Below, in pieces: positions 30,081 to 41,600 of a stretch of DNA of 60,490 nucleotides. Position 1 is the first letter of the stretch; the number at the start of each line of letters is the position of its first letter. Source of the DNA: Paenibacillus tianmuensis (lineage in GTDB: Bacteria; Bacillota; Bacilli; Paenibacillales; NBRC-103111); contig NZ_FMTT01000036.1 in assembly GCF_900100345.1 (NCBI RefSeq), positions 1-60,490 of the forward strand, written 5' to 3'. Made by a program: the position numbers and the translations under genes. Under the pieces are notes generated by a model. It was not told the DNA's origin, ran no database searches, and saw only the letters and a program-made list of their open reading frames with translations.

Positions 30081-33000
30081 TTATTCTACCGTTACAGCTT
30101 CCGCCTCGGTCATTTCTTCATCCAGCGGAACGGCGTTCGGGTCGGTGATACGGATGTTGCGGTATCTCGACATCCCCGTACCGGCTGGAATCAGCTTCCC
30201 GATGATGACATTCTCCTTCAAGCCGAGCAGTTTGTCGACCTTGCCTTTGATCGCCGCATCGGTAAGAACCCGGGTGGTTTCCTGGAACGATGCCGCAGAC
30301 AGGAACGAGTCGGTCTCCAGCGACGCTTTGGTGATCCCGAGGAGCACCGGCTTCGCTACTGCAGGCTCTTCGCCCGCAAAGAGAGCCACTTTGTTCGCTT
30401 CCTCGTATTCGTGGATATCCACGAACGAGCCTGGAAGCAGCGTCGTATTGCCCGCATCGACGATACGGATTTTACGCAGCATCTGGCGGATCATAACCTC
30501 AACGTGCTTGTCGTTGATTTCCACCCCTTGGTTCCGGTATACGCGCTGAACTTCTTGCAAAATATAGTTCTGCACGCCGCGGATCCCTTTGATGCGCAGC
30601 ATTTCTTTCGGATCGATCGAACCCTCGGTCAGCTCGTCGCCAGCCTCTATGTTCTGGTTGACGGAGACTCGGATACGGGAACCGTAAGAGATGGAGTACA
30701 CCTTGGATTCCGCTTCGCCTTGAACCTCGATCTCCCGACGGTCTTTGGCTTCGCGAATTTCTTTTACCACGCCATCGATCTCCGAAATCGTCGCTTGCCC
30801 TTTCGGATTCCGCGCTTCGAAAAGCTCCTGAATCCGCGGCAAACCTTGGGTAATATCGTCGCCCGCAACGCCCCCGGTATGGAACGTACGCATCGTCAGC
30901 TGCGTTCCCGGTTCCCCGATGGATTGCGCCGCGATAATGCCTACGGCTTCGCCGATCTCAACGTGCTGGCCTGTCGCTAGGTTACGTCCGTAACACTTCT
31001 TGCACACCCCGTGTCTGGAGCGACAGCTGAGCACGGAACGAATCTGTATTTTTTCGATGCCTGCATCAATAATCCGGTCGGCTTTTCCTGCATCAATCAG
31101 ATCGTTGCGGGAAACAATGACTTCACCGGTCTTCGGATCGCGGATCGTTTCGAAGGAATAGCGGCCTTCGATCCGGTCGTACAGATCCTCGATAACCTCT
31201 TTGCCGTCTTGAATACGGCTAACCAGGAAGCCTTTGTCCGTACCGCAATCCTCGTCGCGCACGATGACGTCCTGCGCTACGTCGACAAGACGGCGGGTCA
31301 GGTAACCGGAGTCAGCGGTACGAAGCGCCGTATCGGCCAAACCTTTCCGCGCACCGTGCGTGGAGATGAAGTACTCCAAGACCGTCAAGCCTTCGCGGAA
31401 ATTCGATTTGATTGGCAATTCGTAGATCCGGCCTGTCGGCGTCGCCATCAGACCGCGCATCCCGCCAAGCTGGGTGATCTGCGATTTGTTACCGCGCGCT
31501 TTGGACTCTACCATCATGCTAATGGAGTTGTATTTATCAAGCGACTTCATCAAAATCTCGGTAATTTCATCCTTCGCTTTACTCCAGATCGCAATGACGC
31601 GTTCATACCGCTCGTCGTCCGTAATCAGACCGCGACGGTATTGGTTCGTCACGACCTTGACTTTCTCGTCGGACTCTAGAAGAATTTGATCCTTCTCCTG
31701 CGGAACGGTAACGTCCGCCACCGCGATCGTGATTCCTGCCCGCGTGGAGTAGGTAAAGCCAAGCTGCTTAATGTTATCCAGCGTCACCGATGTTTGCGTC
31801 GTATGGTAACGGCGGAAACATTCAGCGATGATTGTGCCGAGGTAGTCTTTACCTACGGCCTTCGTCTCCGGCAGCTCTTCCATCTTTTTGCGGATGTCTC
31901 CGCCTTTTTCGAATACGAAATAGGTATCCGACGGTCCGTTCAACAAGTTCGCTTTGGTCGCTTCGTTGATGTACGGGAAGTCCGTAGGATAAATCTCGTT
32001 AAAGATGATTTTTCCGACCGTTGTAATAAGCATCGCTTCTTGCTGCTCCGGCGTAAAGCTCGTTTTCCCGAGCGCTTTGGCCGGAATCGCTACGCGGGCA
32101 TGAAGCGAAGCGTCTCCGCGATGATACAGGGACACGGCTTCAGAAACGGTACGAAGAATCGTCATCGAGCCTTTCGCTTGCCTATTATCGGTCGTCAAGT
32201 AGAAGCTGCCGAGAACCATATCCTGCGAAGGCGTAACGACAGGCTTGCCGTCTTTCGGGTTCAAAATGTTCCCCGAAGCCAGCATCAAGACGCGAGCTTC
32301 CGCTTGCGCTTCTGCGGACAACGGCACGTGAACGGCCATCTGGTCTCCGTCGAAGTCGGCATTATAGGCCGTACATACGAGCGGATGCAGCTTGATAGCG
32401 CGCCCTTCGACCAGGATCGGCTCGAACGCCTGAATCCCGAGACGGTGAAGCGTGGGGGCGCGGTTAAGCAGGACCGGATGCTCTTTGATAACTTCTTCGA
32501 GCACGTCCCATACTTCCGGGCTGACGCGCTCTACTTTGCGCTTCGCGCTCTTGATGTTGTGCGCAAGACCTTTGTTGACAAGCTCCTTCATAACGAAAGG
32601 CTTAAACAGCTCAAGCGCCATTTCTTTCGGGAGCCCGCATTGGTACATCTTCAGGCTCGGTCCAACGACGATAACGGAACGGCCGGAATAGTCAACCCGT
32701 TTACCGAGCAGGTTTTGACGGAAACGGCCTTGCTTCCCTTTCAGCATATGGCTGAGCGATTTGAGAGGACGATTGCCCGGACCCGTTACCGGACGGCCGC
32801 GGCGGCCGTTGTCGATCAAGGCGTCTACAGCTTCCTGCAGCATCCGTTTCTCATTTTGCACGATAATGTCGGGAGCGCCCAAGTCGAGCAGTCTTTTCAG
32901 ACGGTTGTTCCGGTTAATCACCCGGCGGTACAGGTCGTTCAAGTCGGAGGTCGCAAAACGTCCGCCGTCCAACTGCACCATCGGCCGGAGCTCCGGAGGA

Positions 33001-33701
33001 ATGACAGGCAGCACGTCCAGCACCATCCACTCCGGCATATTTTTCGAGTTACGGAAAGCTTCCATGACTTCCAACCGCTTGATTGCGCGGTTGCGGCGTT
33101 GACCCTGTGCTGTTTTCAGCTCTTCCTTCAGCATATCGACTTCTTTCTCGATGTCGATATCCTGCAGAAGCTTCTTCACCGCTTCGGCGCCCATACCGGC
33201 TTGGAACGCATAGCCGTACTTTTCGCGATAGCTGCGGTATTCCTTCTCGGAGAGCAGCTGTTTTTTCTCCAGCGGCGTGTCTCCGGGATCCGTTACGACG
33301 TAGGATGCGAAATAGATGATCTCCTCCAACGAACGGGGAGACATGTCAAGAGCAAGCCCCATGCGGCTCGGAATGCCTTTGAAGTACCAAATATGCGAAA
33401 CCGGCGCAGCCAGTTCGATATGGCCCATGCGCTCGCGGCGCACTTTTTGGCGAGTAACCTCTACGCCGCATCGGTCACAGACGACGCCTTTGTAACGGAC
33501 GCGTTTATATTTACCGCAATGACATTCCCAGTCTTTGGTCGGCCCGAAGATTTTCTCGCAGAACAAGCCTTCCTTTTCCGGCTTCAACGTCCGATAGTTG
33601 ATCGTCTCCGGCTTCTTCACTTCGCCTCTGGACCATGAACGTATCTTGTCGGGGGAAGCCAATCCGATTTTCATGTACTCAAAATTATTGACGTCGATCA
33701 A
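30081..33701 (-). CDS. rpoC: RNA polymerase beta' subunit
   Basis: A 1206-residue largest polymerase subunit. The N-terminal zinc-binding domain ([20 protein letters not shown], about residues 60-80), the catalytic-Mg motif [13 protein letters not shown] (about 450), the trigger-loop and bridge region with [20 protein letters not shown], and a second zinc site ([13 protein letters not shown]) are intact. The start is TTG at 33701 (GGAGGGTTGCTCC-TTG), giving the usual [17 protein letters not shown]-terminus. It follows rpoB by 89 bp. Confidence 0.98.
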   Translation of the reverse strand: MIDVNNFEYMKIGLASPDKIRSWSRGEVKKPETINYRTLKPEKEGLFCEKIFGPTKDWECHCGKYKRVRYKGVVCDRCGVEVTRQKVRRERMGHIELAAPVSHIWYFKGIPSRMGLALDMSPRSLEEIIYFASYVVTDPGDTPLEKKQLLSEKEYRSYREKYGYAFQAGMGAEAVKKLLQDIDIEKEVDMLKEELKTAQGQRRNRAIKRLEVMEAFRNSKNMPEWMVLDVLPVIPPELRPMVQLDGGRFATSDLNDLYRRVINRNNRLKRLLDLGAPDIIVQNEKRMLQEAVDALIDNGRRGRPVTGPGNRPLKSLSHMLKGKQGRFRQNLLGKRVDYSGRSVIVVGPSLKMYQCGLPKEMALELFKPFVMKELVNKGLAHNIKSAKRKVERVSPEVWDVLEEVIKEHPVLLNRAPTLHRLGIQAFEPILVEGRAIKLHPLVCTAYNADFDGDQMAVHVPLSAEAQAEARVLMLASGNILNPKDGKPVVTPSQDMVLGSFYLTTDNRQAKGSMTILRTVSEAVSLYHRGDASLHARVAIPAKALGKTSFTPEQQEAMLITTVGKIIFNEIYPTDFPYINEATKANLLNGPSDTYFVFEKGGDIRKKMEELPETKAVGKDYLGTIIAECFRRYHTTQTSVTLDNIKQLGFTYSTRAGITIAVADVTVPQEKDQILLESDEKVKVVTNQYRRGLITDDERYERVIAIWSKAKDEITEILMKSLDKYNSISMMVESKARGNKSQITQLGGMRGLMATPTGRIYELPIKSNFREGLTVLEYFISTHGARKGLADTALRTADSGYLTRRLVDVAQDVIVRDEDCGTDKGFLVSRIQDGKEVIEDLYDRIEGRYSFETIRDPKTGEVIVSRNDLIDAGKADRIIDAGIEKIQIRSVLSCRSRHGVCKKCYGRNLATGQHVEIGEAVGIIAAQSIGEPGTQLTMRTFHTGGVAGDDITQGLPRIQELFEARNPKGQATISEIDGVVKEIREAKDRREIEVQGEAESKVYSISYGSRIRVSVNQNIEAGDELTEGSIDPKEMLRIKGIRGVQNYILQEVQRVYRNQGVEINDKHVEVMIRQMLRKIRIVDAGNTTLLPGSFVDIHEYEEANKVALFAGEEPAVAKPVLLGITKASLETDSFLSAASFQETTRVLTDAAIKGKVDKLLGLKENVIIGKLIPAGTGMSRYRNIRITDPNAVPLDEEMTEAEAVTVE

Positions 33702-33790
33702 GGAGCAACCCTCCTCCATGTTTTGTGCAGCAAAATCTGTGTGCGGGCATATGCCCATGACTTACGTCCGTAAAGCGTTCCATCTCAGCC

Positions 33791-36700
33791 TTACTCTACA
33801 CCAAGCTCCGCGCCTTCGAGATTCAGGTTCAGCTTGTCGCTGGTCACCTCATCCTCGTCGTCCATTTCCTTCATTTCGATCTCTTCTTCGTTCTCGGACA
33901 AGATTTTGACATCCATACCCAAGCTTTGAAGCTCTTTGATCAATACTTTGAAGGATTCCGGAACGCCCGGCTCCGGAATGTTCTCGCCCTTGACGATCGA
34001 TTCGTACGTCTTCACGCGGCCGACGACATCGTCGGACTTGACCGTCAAGATTTCCTGCAGCGTATAAGCTGCGCCGTACGCCTCAAGTGCCCAAACCTCC
34101 ATCTCCCCGAAGCGCTGACCGCCGAACTGCGCTTTACCGCCGAGCGGCTGCTGGGTAACAAGTGAGTATGGTCCTGTGGAACGGGCATGGATTTTATCGT
34201 CAACCATGTGCGCCAGCTTGATCATGTACATGACGCCAACGGTAACTTCGCGTTCAAACGGTTCTCCTGTCCGGCCGTCATACAGCATCGTCTTACCGTT
34301 GCGCTGCATTCCGGCTTCTTCCATCGTATCGAAAACGTCGTACTCGCGGGCGCCGTCGAATACCGGCGTAGCCGTGTGAAGACCGAGATATTTCGCAGCC
34401 ATCCCCAAGTGAACTTCCAGCACCTGTCCGATGTTCATCCGGGAAGGAACCCCCAGCGGGTTCAATACGACTTCAACCGGCGTCCCGTCCGGCATGAACG
34501 GCATGTCCTCTTCTGGCAAAATGCGCGCGATAACCCCTTTATTACCATGGCGTCCCGCCATTTTGTCGCCTTCGGAGATTTTCCGTTTTTGGGCGATATA
34601 AGCGCGTACCAATTGATTGACACCTGGAGGAAGCTCGTCGCCATTCTCGCGGGTGAACACCTTCACGTCGACGACGATTCCGTCCGTACCGTGAGGCACG
34701 CGAAGCGAAGTGTCGCGAACTTCGCGGGCTTTTTCACCGAAGATCGCGTGCAGAAGACGTTCTTCCGCCGTAAGCTCGGTTACCCCTTTAGGCGTAACTT
34801 TTCCGACCAGAATGTCGCCGGCGGCGATCTCCGCACCGACGCGGATAATGCCGCGTTCGTCCAAGTTCTTCAGCGCGTCTTCGCCCACGTTCGGAATATC
34901 GCGGGTGATTTCTTCCGGTCCTAGCTTCGTGTCGCGCGCTTCGGATTCGTATTCTTCAATGTGAATGGAAGTATAAACGTCTTCCTTCACTAATTTTTCG
35001 CTAAGCAGTATCGCATCCTCGTAGTTGTAGCCTTCCCAAGTCATGAAAGCGACGACGACGTTGCGGCCGAGCGCCAGCTCACCCTGTTCGGTCGAAGGAC
35101 CGTCGGCCAAAATGTCGCCGACGCGCACCTGTTCGCCCTTATGGCAAATCGGACGCTGGTTGATGCAAGTTCCTTGGTTGGAGCGCAAAAACTTATGCAG
35201 CTTATGCTTGATAATGTCTCCGTTGACCAAGCGGCCGTCCACCATCTCCTGACGGCGCACCCAAATCTCGTTAGCCGAAACCCGTTCGACGACGCCGTTC
35301 ACTTTGGAAACGATACATACGCCGGAATCTTTGGCCGATTTGTGTTCCATCCCCGTGCCGACAAGCGGCGACTTCGGAATAAGAAGCGGTACCGCCTGAC
35401 GCTGCATGTTTGAACCCATCAAGGCGCGGTTGGAGTCGTCATTTTCAAGGAACGGAATCAATGCCGTCGCCACGGACACGACCTGTTTCGGAGAAACGTC
35501 CATGTAATCGACGCGGTCTTTAGGCAAGGTCAAAATATCGTCTTTGTAACGCACGATGACGGAGTCGTTGGCAAACTTGCCATCCTCGGTCAGCTCGGCG
35601 TTCGCCTGGGCGACAACATAGTTGTCCTCTTCATCGGCTGTCAAATAGGCGATTTCTTCTGTCACCATATCCGTATTCGGGTCGACGCGCCGATACGGAG
35701 CTTCGATAAAGCCGAACTCATTGACACGCGCAAAGGTCGAAAGGGAGTTGATCAACCCGATGTTCGGTCCCTCCGGCGTCTCAATCGGACACATCCGTCC
35801 ATAGTGAGAGTGGTGAACGTCCCGGACTTCGAAACCTGCGCGCTCCCGCGTCAAACCGCCGGGTCCCAATGCGGACAAACGACGTTTATGCGTAAGCTCG
35901 GCAAGCGGGTTCGTTTGGTCCATGAACTGCGAAAGCTGGGAGCTTCCGAAAAATTCTTTGATGGACGCAATGACCGGACGAATATTAATAAGCTGCTGCG
36001 GCGTGATGGTGTTCACGTCTTGAATCGACATCCGCTCGCGCACAACGCGCTCCATCCGGGACAAGCCGATCCGGAACTGGTTCTGCAGAAGCTCGCCGAC
36101 GGAGCGCAGACGACGGTTCCCCAAGTGGTCGATGTCGTCCGTGCTGCCGATACCATGCAGCAGGTTAATGAAATAGTTGATGGATGAGATAATATCGGCC
36201 GGGGTAATGTTTTTGACCGTTTTATCGATCTTGCCGTTGGCAATAACCTTAACGACCTTCCCATCCTCAAGCGGAGAATATACGCTGACGCATTGCAGCG
36301 GAATTTTATCCGACTCGGTCACACCGTTCGTTACGTACTCTGTGAAGCCGACGCTTTCTTCCAGATAAGGAATGATCGTGTCGAGCAGACGGCGGTCGAG
36401 CAATTGGCCAGCCTCGGCAACGATTTCTCCGGTATTCGTATCGACAAGCGTCTCTGCCAGCCGCTGATTGAACAGACGGTTTTTGATGTGCAGCTTCTTG
36501 TTGATTTTGTACCGGCCGACGTTAGCAAGATCGTACCGTTTCGGATCGAAAAAGCGTGCAACAAGCAAGCTTCTCGCATTATCCAGCGTAGGCGGCTCGC
36601 CCGGACGAAGACGCTCATAGATCTCGATCAAGGCCTTGTCCGTCGAATCGGTATTGTCCTTGTCCAGCGTGTTGCGGATATACTCGTTGTCACCGAGCAA

Positions 36701-37324
36701 ATCTATGATTTCTGCATCGGTACCGAAACCAAGAGCGCGGAGCAGCACCGTGACCGGAATTTTCCGCGTACGGTCGATCCGCACGTAGATAATGTCCTTG
36801 GCGTCCGTCTCCAGCTCCAGCCAGGCTCCGCGGTTCGGGATCACGGTTGCCGTATATGTTTTCTTTCCGTTCTTATCGACTTTCGTGCTAAAATAAACGC
36901 TAGGGGAACGAACCAGCTGGCTGACGATAACCCGTTCAGCGCCGTTGATAATAAAGGTACCCGTCTCGGTCATCAAAGGGAAGTCGCCCATAAACACTTC
37001 CTGCTCTTTAACCTCGCCGGTTTCTTTATTGATCAAGCGTACTTTCACACGAAGCGGTGCAGCAAAGGTGACGTCGCGTTCCTTGGATTCGTCGACCGAA
37101 TACTTAGGCTCTCCCAAGCTGTAGTCGATAAATTCCAACACCAAATTCCCCGTAAAGTCTTGGATCGGGGAAATATCTTGAAACATTTCACGCAATCCCT
37201 CATCCAAAAACCATTGATATGATTTTTGTTGGATTTCAATCAGGTTCGGAACCTCCAAAACCTCATGAATCCGAGCGTATGACCTGCGTTTACGTCTACC
37301 TAATTGAACAAGATGTCCCGCCAA
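33791..37324 (-). CDS. rpoB: RNA polymerase beta subunit
   Basis: A 1177-residue beta subunit. The rifampicin region ([20 protein letters not shown], about residue 470) is wild-type. [20 protein letters not shown] and [20 protein letters not shown] surround the active site. The TTG at 37324 is preferred over the ATG at 37342 because GAGGGGTGAATCTAAG lies directly in front and the protein then begins like other Bacillota RpoB ([19 protein letters not shown]). The acidic C-terminal tail is normal. Confidence 0.98.
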   Translation of the reverse strand: MAGHLVQLGRRKRRSYARIHEVLEVPNLIEIQQKSYQWFLDEGLREMFQDISPIQDFTGNLVLEFIDYSLGEPKYSVDESKERDVTFAAPLRVKVRLINKETGEVKEQEVFMGDFPLMTETGTFIINGAERVIVSQLVRSPSVYFSTKVDKNGKKTYTATVIPNRGAWLELETDAKDIIYVRIDRTRKIPVTVLLRALGFGTDAEIIDLLGDNEYIRNTLDKDNTDSTDKALIEIYERLRPGEPPTLDNARSLLVARFFDPKRYDLANVGRYKINKKLHIKNRLFNQRLAETLVDTNTGEIVAEAGQLLDRRLLDTIIPYLEESVGFTEYVTNGVTESDKIPLQCVSVYSPLEDGKVVKVIANGKIDKTVKNITPADIISSINYFINLLHGIGSTDDIDHLGNRRLRSVGELLQNQFRIGLSRMERVVRERMSIQDVNTITPQQLINIRPVIASIKEFFGSSQLSQFMDQTNPLAELTHKRRLSALGPGGLTRERAGFEVRDVHHSHYGRMCPIETPEGPNIGLINSLSTFARVNEFGFIEAPYRRVDPNTDMVTEEIAYLTADEEDNYVVAQANAELTEDGKFANDSVIVRYKDDILTLPKDRVDYMDVSPKQVVSVATALIPFLENDDSNRALMGSNMQRQAVPLLIPKSPLVGTGMEHKSAKDSGVCIVSKVNGVVERVSANEIWVRRQEMVDGRLVNGDIIKHKLHKFLRSNQGTCINQRPICHKGEQVRVGDILADGPSTEQGELALGRNVVVAFMTWEGYNYEDAILLSEKLVKEDVYTSIHIEEYESEARDTKLGPEEITRDIPNVGEDALKNLDERGIIRVGAEIAAGDILVGKVTPKGVTELTAEERLLHAIFGEKAREVRDTSLRVPHGTDGIVVDVKVFTRENGDELPPGVNQLVRAYIAQKRKISEGDKMAGRHGNKGVIARILPEEDMPFMPDGTPVEVVLNPLGVPSRMNIGQVLEVHLGMAAKYLGLHTATPVFDGAREYDVFDTMEEAGMQRNGKTMLYDGRTGEPFEREVTVGVMYMIKLAHMVDDKIHARSTGPYSLVTQQPLGGKAQFGGQRFGEMEVWALEAYGAAYTLQEILTVKSDDVVGRVKTYESIVKGENIPEPGVPESFKVLIKELQSLGMDVKILSENEEEIEMKEMDDEDEVTSDKLNLNLEGAELGVE

Positions 37325-37656
37325 CTTAGATTCACCCCTCATGTCTACTCAATAGAACAAAATAAAAGCCTCTTTGGGAAGCCTTCTCGAGTAAATAACT
37401 GCGCGAAGTGTCACTTCTTCAGGAAGCTTCTAAATGACTAAATACAAATAGTAATATGGATGTCCGCCCTTCGACTTGCCATAAATTCCCTTATACCTTG
37501 TATGGTTTACCTAAAATTTTAACATTATACGTCAAATGGAAAAATTATATTCATGCTGGTATAAAAAAATCTTGACATTTTAGTCGACTAAAGAGATTTC
37601 ACCCTATCTTAATGCTGACATTTTATAATAATATCACAAAACAAAAGTCAAGTCAA
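37325..37656 (-). promoter_or_regulatory. rpoB promoter and long leader
   Basis: TTGACT (37656-37651), 17 bp, TATTAT (37633-37628) with TGA before the -10. The leader before rpoB is about 295 nt and AT-rich, with no convincing ORF. An attenuator-like hairpin lies at its 5' end. A second TATAAT-like run near 37532-37537 has no good -35. Confidence 0.65.
37561..37599 (-). terminator. Possible attenuator at the start of the rpoB leader
   Basis: AAATCT (37599-37594) pairs with AGATTT (37572-37567), followed by a T-run. The loop holds the perfect 14-bp palindrome TTTAGTCGACTAAA (37592-37579). The stem is short, so termination would be partial. Confidence 0.4.
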
Positions 37657-37895
37657 CATATTTCCTGCTGCGGCATATATCGGTCAGCCTAAGCTCAGAC
37701 ACGTTTTGTCCCATTCCTTCTAAACTACATATCATATTGAAAGGAATGGGACAAAAAACTCGCCGCCAACCGATCTATTCCTCCGCCAACGTAGGTCTAT
37801 TCACGGAAGTTATCAAAAGCTTTCAAGCAAAAAAGCAAGCAATCCGTATTGAACAGAATCTTCTTCCTTGCCAAAAGAAAAGCCTTTCCGGAATA
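37657..37895. other. rsmC-rpoB intergenic stretch with perfect inverted repeat
   Basis: Non-coding stretch between the rsmC stop and the rpoB promoter. It holds a perfect 16-bp inverted repeat, TTTTGTCCCATTCCTT (37704-37719) / AAGGAATGGGACAAAA (37741-37756), with a 21-nt loop. No T-run follows on either strand. The remainder shows nothing recognisable. Confidence 0.6.
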
Positions 37896-38492
37896 TCACT
37901 TCACGGCCTTGATAATCCAATAGCCTTTTTCGCGCTCGACTTCTTCGACTTGGGAGTAGAGAGACTCGAGCTTGGCGTAAGCGGAAGGAGCTCCCTGCTT
38001 TTTCTGGATGACTACCCATAGCGCCCCGCCGGGAGCCAATACATGGTGAGCCTGCTCAAACACGCGGTGTACCATCTCTTTGCCGGCGCGTATAGGCGGA
38101 TTGGTCAGCACCGTATCAAAAGTCTGGTCCATCACCTCTGCCAGCAAATCGCTTTGCAAGATCCGTACGTTTGCGATCCGGTTGCGTTCGGCGTTTCGTT
38201 TCGCGAGTTCAATGGCACGCTCGTTAATGTCCACCATCGTAACAGTTCCCTGCTCCGCTTGTACTGCGGCCACCAGTCCAATCGGGCCGTACCCGCAGCC
38301 CACATCCAGCACTTTGGCTTGCTTCGACAACACCATGGTCTGCACAAGCAGCTTCGATCCGTAATCGACCCCCTTTTTGGAGAAGACCCCGGCATCCGTC
38401 CAGAAAATAAAGCTGCGACCGCGCAGTGCTTCCTCGATCGTATGCAAATCGCGCTCTACGCTGGGTCTCGGGGTATAGTAATGCTCGGACAC
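37896..38492 (-). CDS. Class I SAM-dependent methyltransferase, RsmC/YbxB-like
   Basis: A 198-residue protein. SAM-binding motif I VLDVGCGYGPIGL (about 63-75), acidic VDINERA (motif II) and catalytic TNPPIRAG, the NPPF/Y-type tetrapeptide of amino-N methyltransferases. E. coli RsmC makes m2G1207 in 16S rRNA; this is the short single-domain form found between rplL and rpoB in Bacillota. The GTG at 38492 is chosen because GGAGG precedes it and the rplL terminator occupies the DNA just upstream. Confidence 0.88.
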   Translation of the reverse strand: MSEHYYTPRPSVERDLHTIEEALRGRSFIFWTDAGVFSKKGVDYGSKLLVQTMVLSKQAKVLDVGCGYGPIGLVAAVQAEQGTVTMVDINERAIELAKRNAERNRIANVRILQSDLLAEVMDQTFDTVLTNPPIRAGKEMVHRVFEQAHHVLAPGGALWVVIQKKQGAPSAYAKLESLYSQVEEVEREKGYWIIKAVK

Positions 38493-38516
38493 GTATCCAC
38501 CGCCTCCTGGTTCGGA

Positions 38517-38560
38517 TTGAAAAGGAAAACCCCTTGAAGAGGATCGCCTCTGCAAGGGGT
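38517..38560 (-). terminator. Terminator after rplL
   Basis: ACCCCTTG-C-AGAGG pairs with CCTCT-T-CAAGGGGT around a 4-5 nt loop, then TTTCCTTTTC. A strong GC-rich hairpin in the 14 bp after rplL; read-through would feed rsmC and possibly rpoB. Confidence 0.85.
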
Positions 38561-38573
38561 GCTGTAGCTCGAA

Positions 38574-38936
38574 TTACTTCACTTCTACGGAAGCGCCTGC
38601 TTCTTCCAATTTTGCTTTAACGGAATCAGCTTCTTCTTTGGATACTTTCTCTTTAAGCGGCTTCGGTGCGTTGTCTACGAGATCTTTTGCTTCTTTCAAG
38701 CCGAGACCCGTGATTTCGCGAACAACTTTGATAACGTTGATTTTGGACGCGCCAGCGCTTGTCAAAACAACGTCGAATTCTGTTTGCTCTGCAGCTTCTG
38801 CCGCAGCGCCGCCTGCTACAACAGCTACCGGAGCTGCTGCTGTTACGCCGAACTCTTCTTCGATTGCTTTAACCAGATCGTTCAGTTCCAAAACAGTCAT
38901 GCCTTTAATGGCTTCCAAGATTTGCTCTTTGCTCAT
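38574..38936 (-). CDS. rplL: 50S ribosomal protein L7/L12
   Basis: A 120-residue acidic stalk protein. N-terminal dimerisation helices ([20 protein letters not shown]), an Ala/Gly hinge (about 35-50), and the C-terminal factor-binding domain [20 protein letters not shown]. Recruits EF-Tu, EF-G and IF2. Behind rplJ, usually made in excess over it. Confidence 0.98.
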   Translation of the reverse strand: MSKEQILEAIKGMTVLELNDLVKAIEEEFGVTAAAPVAVVAGGAAAEAAEQTEFDVVLTSAGASKINVIKVVREITGLGLKEAKDLVDNAPKPLKEKVSKEEADSVKAKLEEAGASVEVK

Positions 38937-38994
38937 GGTTAAACCTCCATTATCTTCAAATAAGAATGTTTTTTAATCATTTCAAGCAGCACAA

Positions 38995-39504
38995 TTACGC
39001 TTGCGCGCCGCCTTCTTGCTTCTCGGACACAGCTTTAACCGCAAGGGCGAAGTTGCGAACCGGAGCTTGAAGCACGCTGAGCAACATGGACAGAAGACCT
39101 TCTCTGGAAGGCAGTTCCGCCAGCGCTTTGATTTGGTTGAAATCAACCACTTTACCTTCAACGACACCCGCTTTTACGCTGAGCTGGTCGTTTTTCTTCG
39201 CGAACTCGGTCAAGATTTTGGCCGGAGTTATAATGTCGTCTTTGCTGAATGCAATCGCGGTAGGACCGGTCAAGTACTCATTCAGATCAGACAATTCCGC
39301 AGTAGCTGTCGCGCGACGAATCAGCGTGTTTTTCAACACTTGGAATTCTACGCCCGCTTCACGCAGTTGTTTGCGAAGCTCGGTTACTTGCTTCACGTTC
39401 AAACCGCGGTAGTCAGCTACGATGGAGCAAGAGTTTTCTTTCAGCTTATCCGCTACTTCCGTAACTTGCTGAGCCTTTTGCTCGATAATTTTTACGTTTG
39501 CCAT
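38995..39504 (-). CDS. rplJ: 50S ribosomal protein L10
   Basis: A 169-residue stalk base: [39 protein letters not shown] and a C-terminal helix that binds L12 dimers. L10 typically represses its operon by binding the leader; the L10-type leader here fits that. The ribosome site is preceded by the box-hairpin repeat at 39520-39572. Confidence 0.98.
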   Translation of the reverse strand: MANVKIIEQKAQQVTEVADKLKENSCSIVADYRGLNVKQVTELRKQLREAGVEFQVLKNTLIRRATATAELSDLNEYLTGPTAIAFSKDDIITPAKILTEFAKKNDQLSVKAGVVEGKVVDFNQIKALAELPSREGLLSMLLSVLQAPVRNFALAVKAVSEKQEGGAQA

Positions 39505-39519
39505 TTTGCACCTCCTACA

Positions 39520-39572
39520 AGTTTTCGTGAGAAAACTGCTTCGTAAGCGTCCGAAAACTTACTTCGTAAACA
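39520..39572 (-). repeat. Box-hairpin repeat (intact plus partial copy) upstream of rplJ
   Basis: Minus strand: box GCTTACGAAG (39548-39539), 1 nt, hairpin AGTTTTC-TCAC-GAAAACT (39537-39520), then TGTAGGAGG. A partial copy, GTTTACGAAG-TA-AGTTTTCG (about 39570-39552), lies immediately upstream and lacks its 3' arm. Same distal-degenerate, proximal-intact arrangement as at rpmJ. Confidence 0.8.
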
Positions 39573-39635
39573 CGTTCCCGAGGTCGTTCCTTTCCCCGCC
39601 GCTACTTTCCGCCGACATTCCCGCTAAAAGCGAAA

Positions 39636-39771
39636 ATGCCTTCGCAGACACGGCGAAGGCATGACGATTCACATATTCCGTACAGAATATCGAATTTATA
39701 TCACAACACCTCGGCAGGAAATTAAGCTCGAAAGCACCTGCTGTCTACGGTAAGCATATTCGTTTGTCAAC
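39636..39771 (-). ncRNA. L10-type ribosomal protein leader with terminator
   Basis: The leader carries TACCGTAGACAGCAGGTGC and, 20 nt on, CCTGCCGAGG, the paired elements I associate with the Bacillota L10 leader. It ends in a 10-bp hairpin ATGCCTTCGC / GCGAAGGCAT (39662-39636) followed by TTTCGCTTTT, which fits attenuation. Recognition is by sequence memory, not by a covariance search. Confidence 0.75.
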
Positions 39772-39778
39772 CTAAAAT

Positions 39779-39807
39779 AGGTTAGCATGGATGACTTCAA
39801 AAGTCAA
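39779..39807 (-). promoter_or_regulatory. Promoter of rplJ-rplL
   Basis: TTGACT (39807-39802), 17 bp, TAACCT (39784-39779) with TGC before it. It lies just after the rplA stop and before the L10-type leader. Confidence 0.6.
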
Positions 39808-39821
39808 CTGTCAATCTTTAC

Positions 39822-40514
39822 CTATCTCAGGGCTGTTGCATTGACGCGAGCGCTTGGCCCCATCGTCGAGGATACCGCAATGTTTTTCAGGTATACCCCT
39901 TTGGCTGCAGCCGGTTTTGCTCTGTTGAGCGCATCGATCAAAGCTTGGAAGTTCTCGGCAAGCTTCTCGGCGTCGAAGGATACTTTACCGATCGGCGCAT
40001 GGATTTGTCCAGCCTTGTCCAGACGGTACTCGATTTTACCTGCCTTAATCTCCTGAACGGCTTTCGCCACGTCGAACGTAACGGTGCCCGCTTTCGGGTT
40101 CGGCATCAAACCTTTACCACCCAAGATACGACCGAGCTTACCCACTTCGCTCATCATGTCCGGCGTAGCTACGCAGACATCGAAGTCGAACCAGCCTTGC
40201 TGAATTTTGTTGATCATGTCTTGATCGCCTACGAAATCAGCGCCGGCCGCTTCCGCTTCTTTGGCTTTGTCGCCTTTGGCAAATACAAGAACGCGTTTCG
40301 TTTTACCTGTGCCGTGAGGCAATACAACCACACCGCGAACGGCTTGGTCTTGTTTTCTCGGGTCTACACCCAAACGCACAGCCACTTCAACGGTTTCGTC
40401 GAATTTGGCGCGTGCCGTTTTCTTGACGAGTTCGATGGCTTCGAGCGGCTCATAGAACGTCTCAGCATCCATTTGCTTAGCAACTTCAAGGTATTTCTTA
40501 CCGTGTTTAGCCAC
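39822..40514 (-). CDS. rplA: 50S ribosomal protein L1
   Basis: A 230-residue L1-stalk protein that moves E-site t[43 protein letters not shown], and [20 protein letters not shown]. The start is GTG with AGGAGG 8 nt upstream. It represses the rplK-rplA unit in other bacteria; no mimic was searched for here. Confidence 0.98.
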   Translation of the reverse strand: MAKHGKKYLEVAKQMDAETFYEPLEAIELVKKTARAKFDETVEVAVRLGVDPRKQDQAVRGVVVLPHGTGKTKRVLVFAKGDKAKEAEAAGADFVGDQDMINKIQQGWFDFDVCVATPDMMSEVGKLGRILGGKGLMPNPKAGTVTFDVAKAVQEIKAGKIEYRLDKAGQIHAPIGKVSFDAEKLAENFQALIDALNRAKPAAAKGVYLKNIAVSSTMGPSARVNATALR

Positions 40515-40571
40515 TTTTATGTCCTCCTATGTGGTATTAGCGGAATATCCTCCCACTGATGCAGCAAGCGA

Positions 40572-40997
40572 TTAGTCTTCGATGACTACGCCCATGCTTC
40601 GAGCCGTACCTTCGACCATGCGCATAGCAGCCTCAACGGACGCAGCATTTAGGTCAGGCATTTTTTGCTCGGCGATTTCACGCACTTTCGCGCGTTTTAC
40701 AGTTGCAACCTTATTCTTGTTCGGTTCGCCGGATCCTTTTTCGATCCCAGCAGCTACACGCAGCAATACGGCAGCCGGCGGCGTTTTCGTGATGAACGTG
40801 AAAGAACGGTCTTCGAATACGGAGATCTCAACCGGAATGATAAGACCTGCTTGATCGGCAGTACGAGCGTTGAACTCTTTGCAGAATGCCATGATGTTAA
40901 CACCTGCTTGACCGAGAGCCGGACCGATCGGCGGAGCCGGATTCGCTTTCCCTGCAGGAACCTGCAGTTTCACAACTTTAATAACCTTTTTTGCCAT
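40572..40997 (-). CDS. rplK: 50S ribosomal protein L11
   Basis: A 141-residue GTPase-centre protein. The N-terminal proline-rich [20 protein letters not shown] (thiostrepton interface) and C-terminal rRNA-binding [20 protein letters not shown] look wild-type. Needed for RelA activation on stalled ribosomes. It follows nusG by 41 bp. Confidence 0.98.
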   Translation of the reverse strand: MAKKVIKVVKLQVPAGKANPAPPIGPALGQAGVNIMAFCKEFNARTADQAGLIIPVEISVFEDRSFTFITKTPPAAVLLRVAAGIEKGSGEPNKNKVATVKRAKVREIAEQKMPDLNAASVEAAMRMVEGTARSMGVVIED

Positions 40998-41038
40998 TGT
41001 GTGACACCTCCTCGCCCGTAGTATGGCAGTGTTTCACG

Positions 41039-41578
41039 CTACAGCTTTTCCACCTGGTGGTAGTCGAGCTCAAGTGGTGTTTCTCTGCCGAACATGTTGA
41101 CATGGACCTTCAGCTTGCTTTTGTCGAGCAGAATTTCTTCCACCGAACCGACAAAGTTGGCGAACGGTCCGACTTTCACGCGCACGGTCTCTTTGAGTTC
41201 GAAGTCGATTTTCGGCTTCGGCTCTTCCATACCCATATGCTTGAGAATAGAATCGACTTCCTCCGGAAGCAAAGCCGTCGGCTTCGATCCCGAACCGGTT
41301 GAACCCACGAACCCGGTAACACCGGGCGTGTTCCGCACCACATACCAAGAGTCGTCCGTTTGGATCATCTCCACAAGAACGTACCCCGGATACACCTTGC
41401 GCATAACCGTTTTTTTCTTGCCATCCTTATTCACAAGCTCCTCCTCCATGGGAACGAGCACGCGAAAGATCTTGTCCTTCATGTCCATGGATTCGACGCG
41501 CTTCTCCAAATTGGCCTTTACCTTGTTTTCATACCCAGAGTAGGTATGTACGACGTACCATCTTTTTTCCATTTCCAT
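41039..41578 (-). CDS. nusG: Transcription termination/antitermination factor NusG
   Basis: A 179-residue factor. The NGN domain (WYVVHTYSGYENKVKANLEK ... YVLVEMIQTDDSWYVVRNTP) binds the RNA polymerase clamp, and the C-terminal KOW domain has VRVKVGPFANFVGSVEEILL. In Bacillus NusG stimulates pausing. The ATG at 41578 has GGGTGG upstream; the second ATG two codons on is also possible. Behind secE. Confidence 0.97.
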   Translation of the reverse strand: MEMEKRWYVVHTYSGYENKVKANLEKRVESMDMKDKIFRVLVPMEEELVNKDGKKKTVMRKVYPGYVLVEMIQTDDSWYVVRNTPGVTGFVGSTGSGSKPTALLPEEVDSILKHMGMEEPKPKIDFELKETVRVKVGPFANFVGSVEEILLDKSKLKVHVNMFGRETPLELDYHQVEKL

Positions 41579-41600
41579 AGCGCCACCCGTCAGCCTAATT

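Noticed and set aside
31686..33638. 650-residue plus-strand ORF opposite rpoC
   Set aside because: Antisense shadow of an essential conserved gene, without recognisable motifs or start signals.
37737..38021. 94-residue plus-strand ORF between rpoB and rsmC
   Set aside because: Almost half is antisense to rsmC, it begins inside an inverted repeat, and the protein resembles nothing known.
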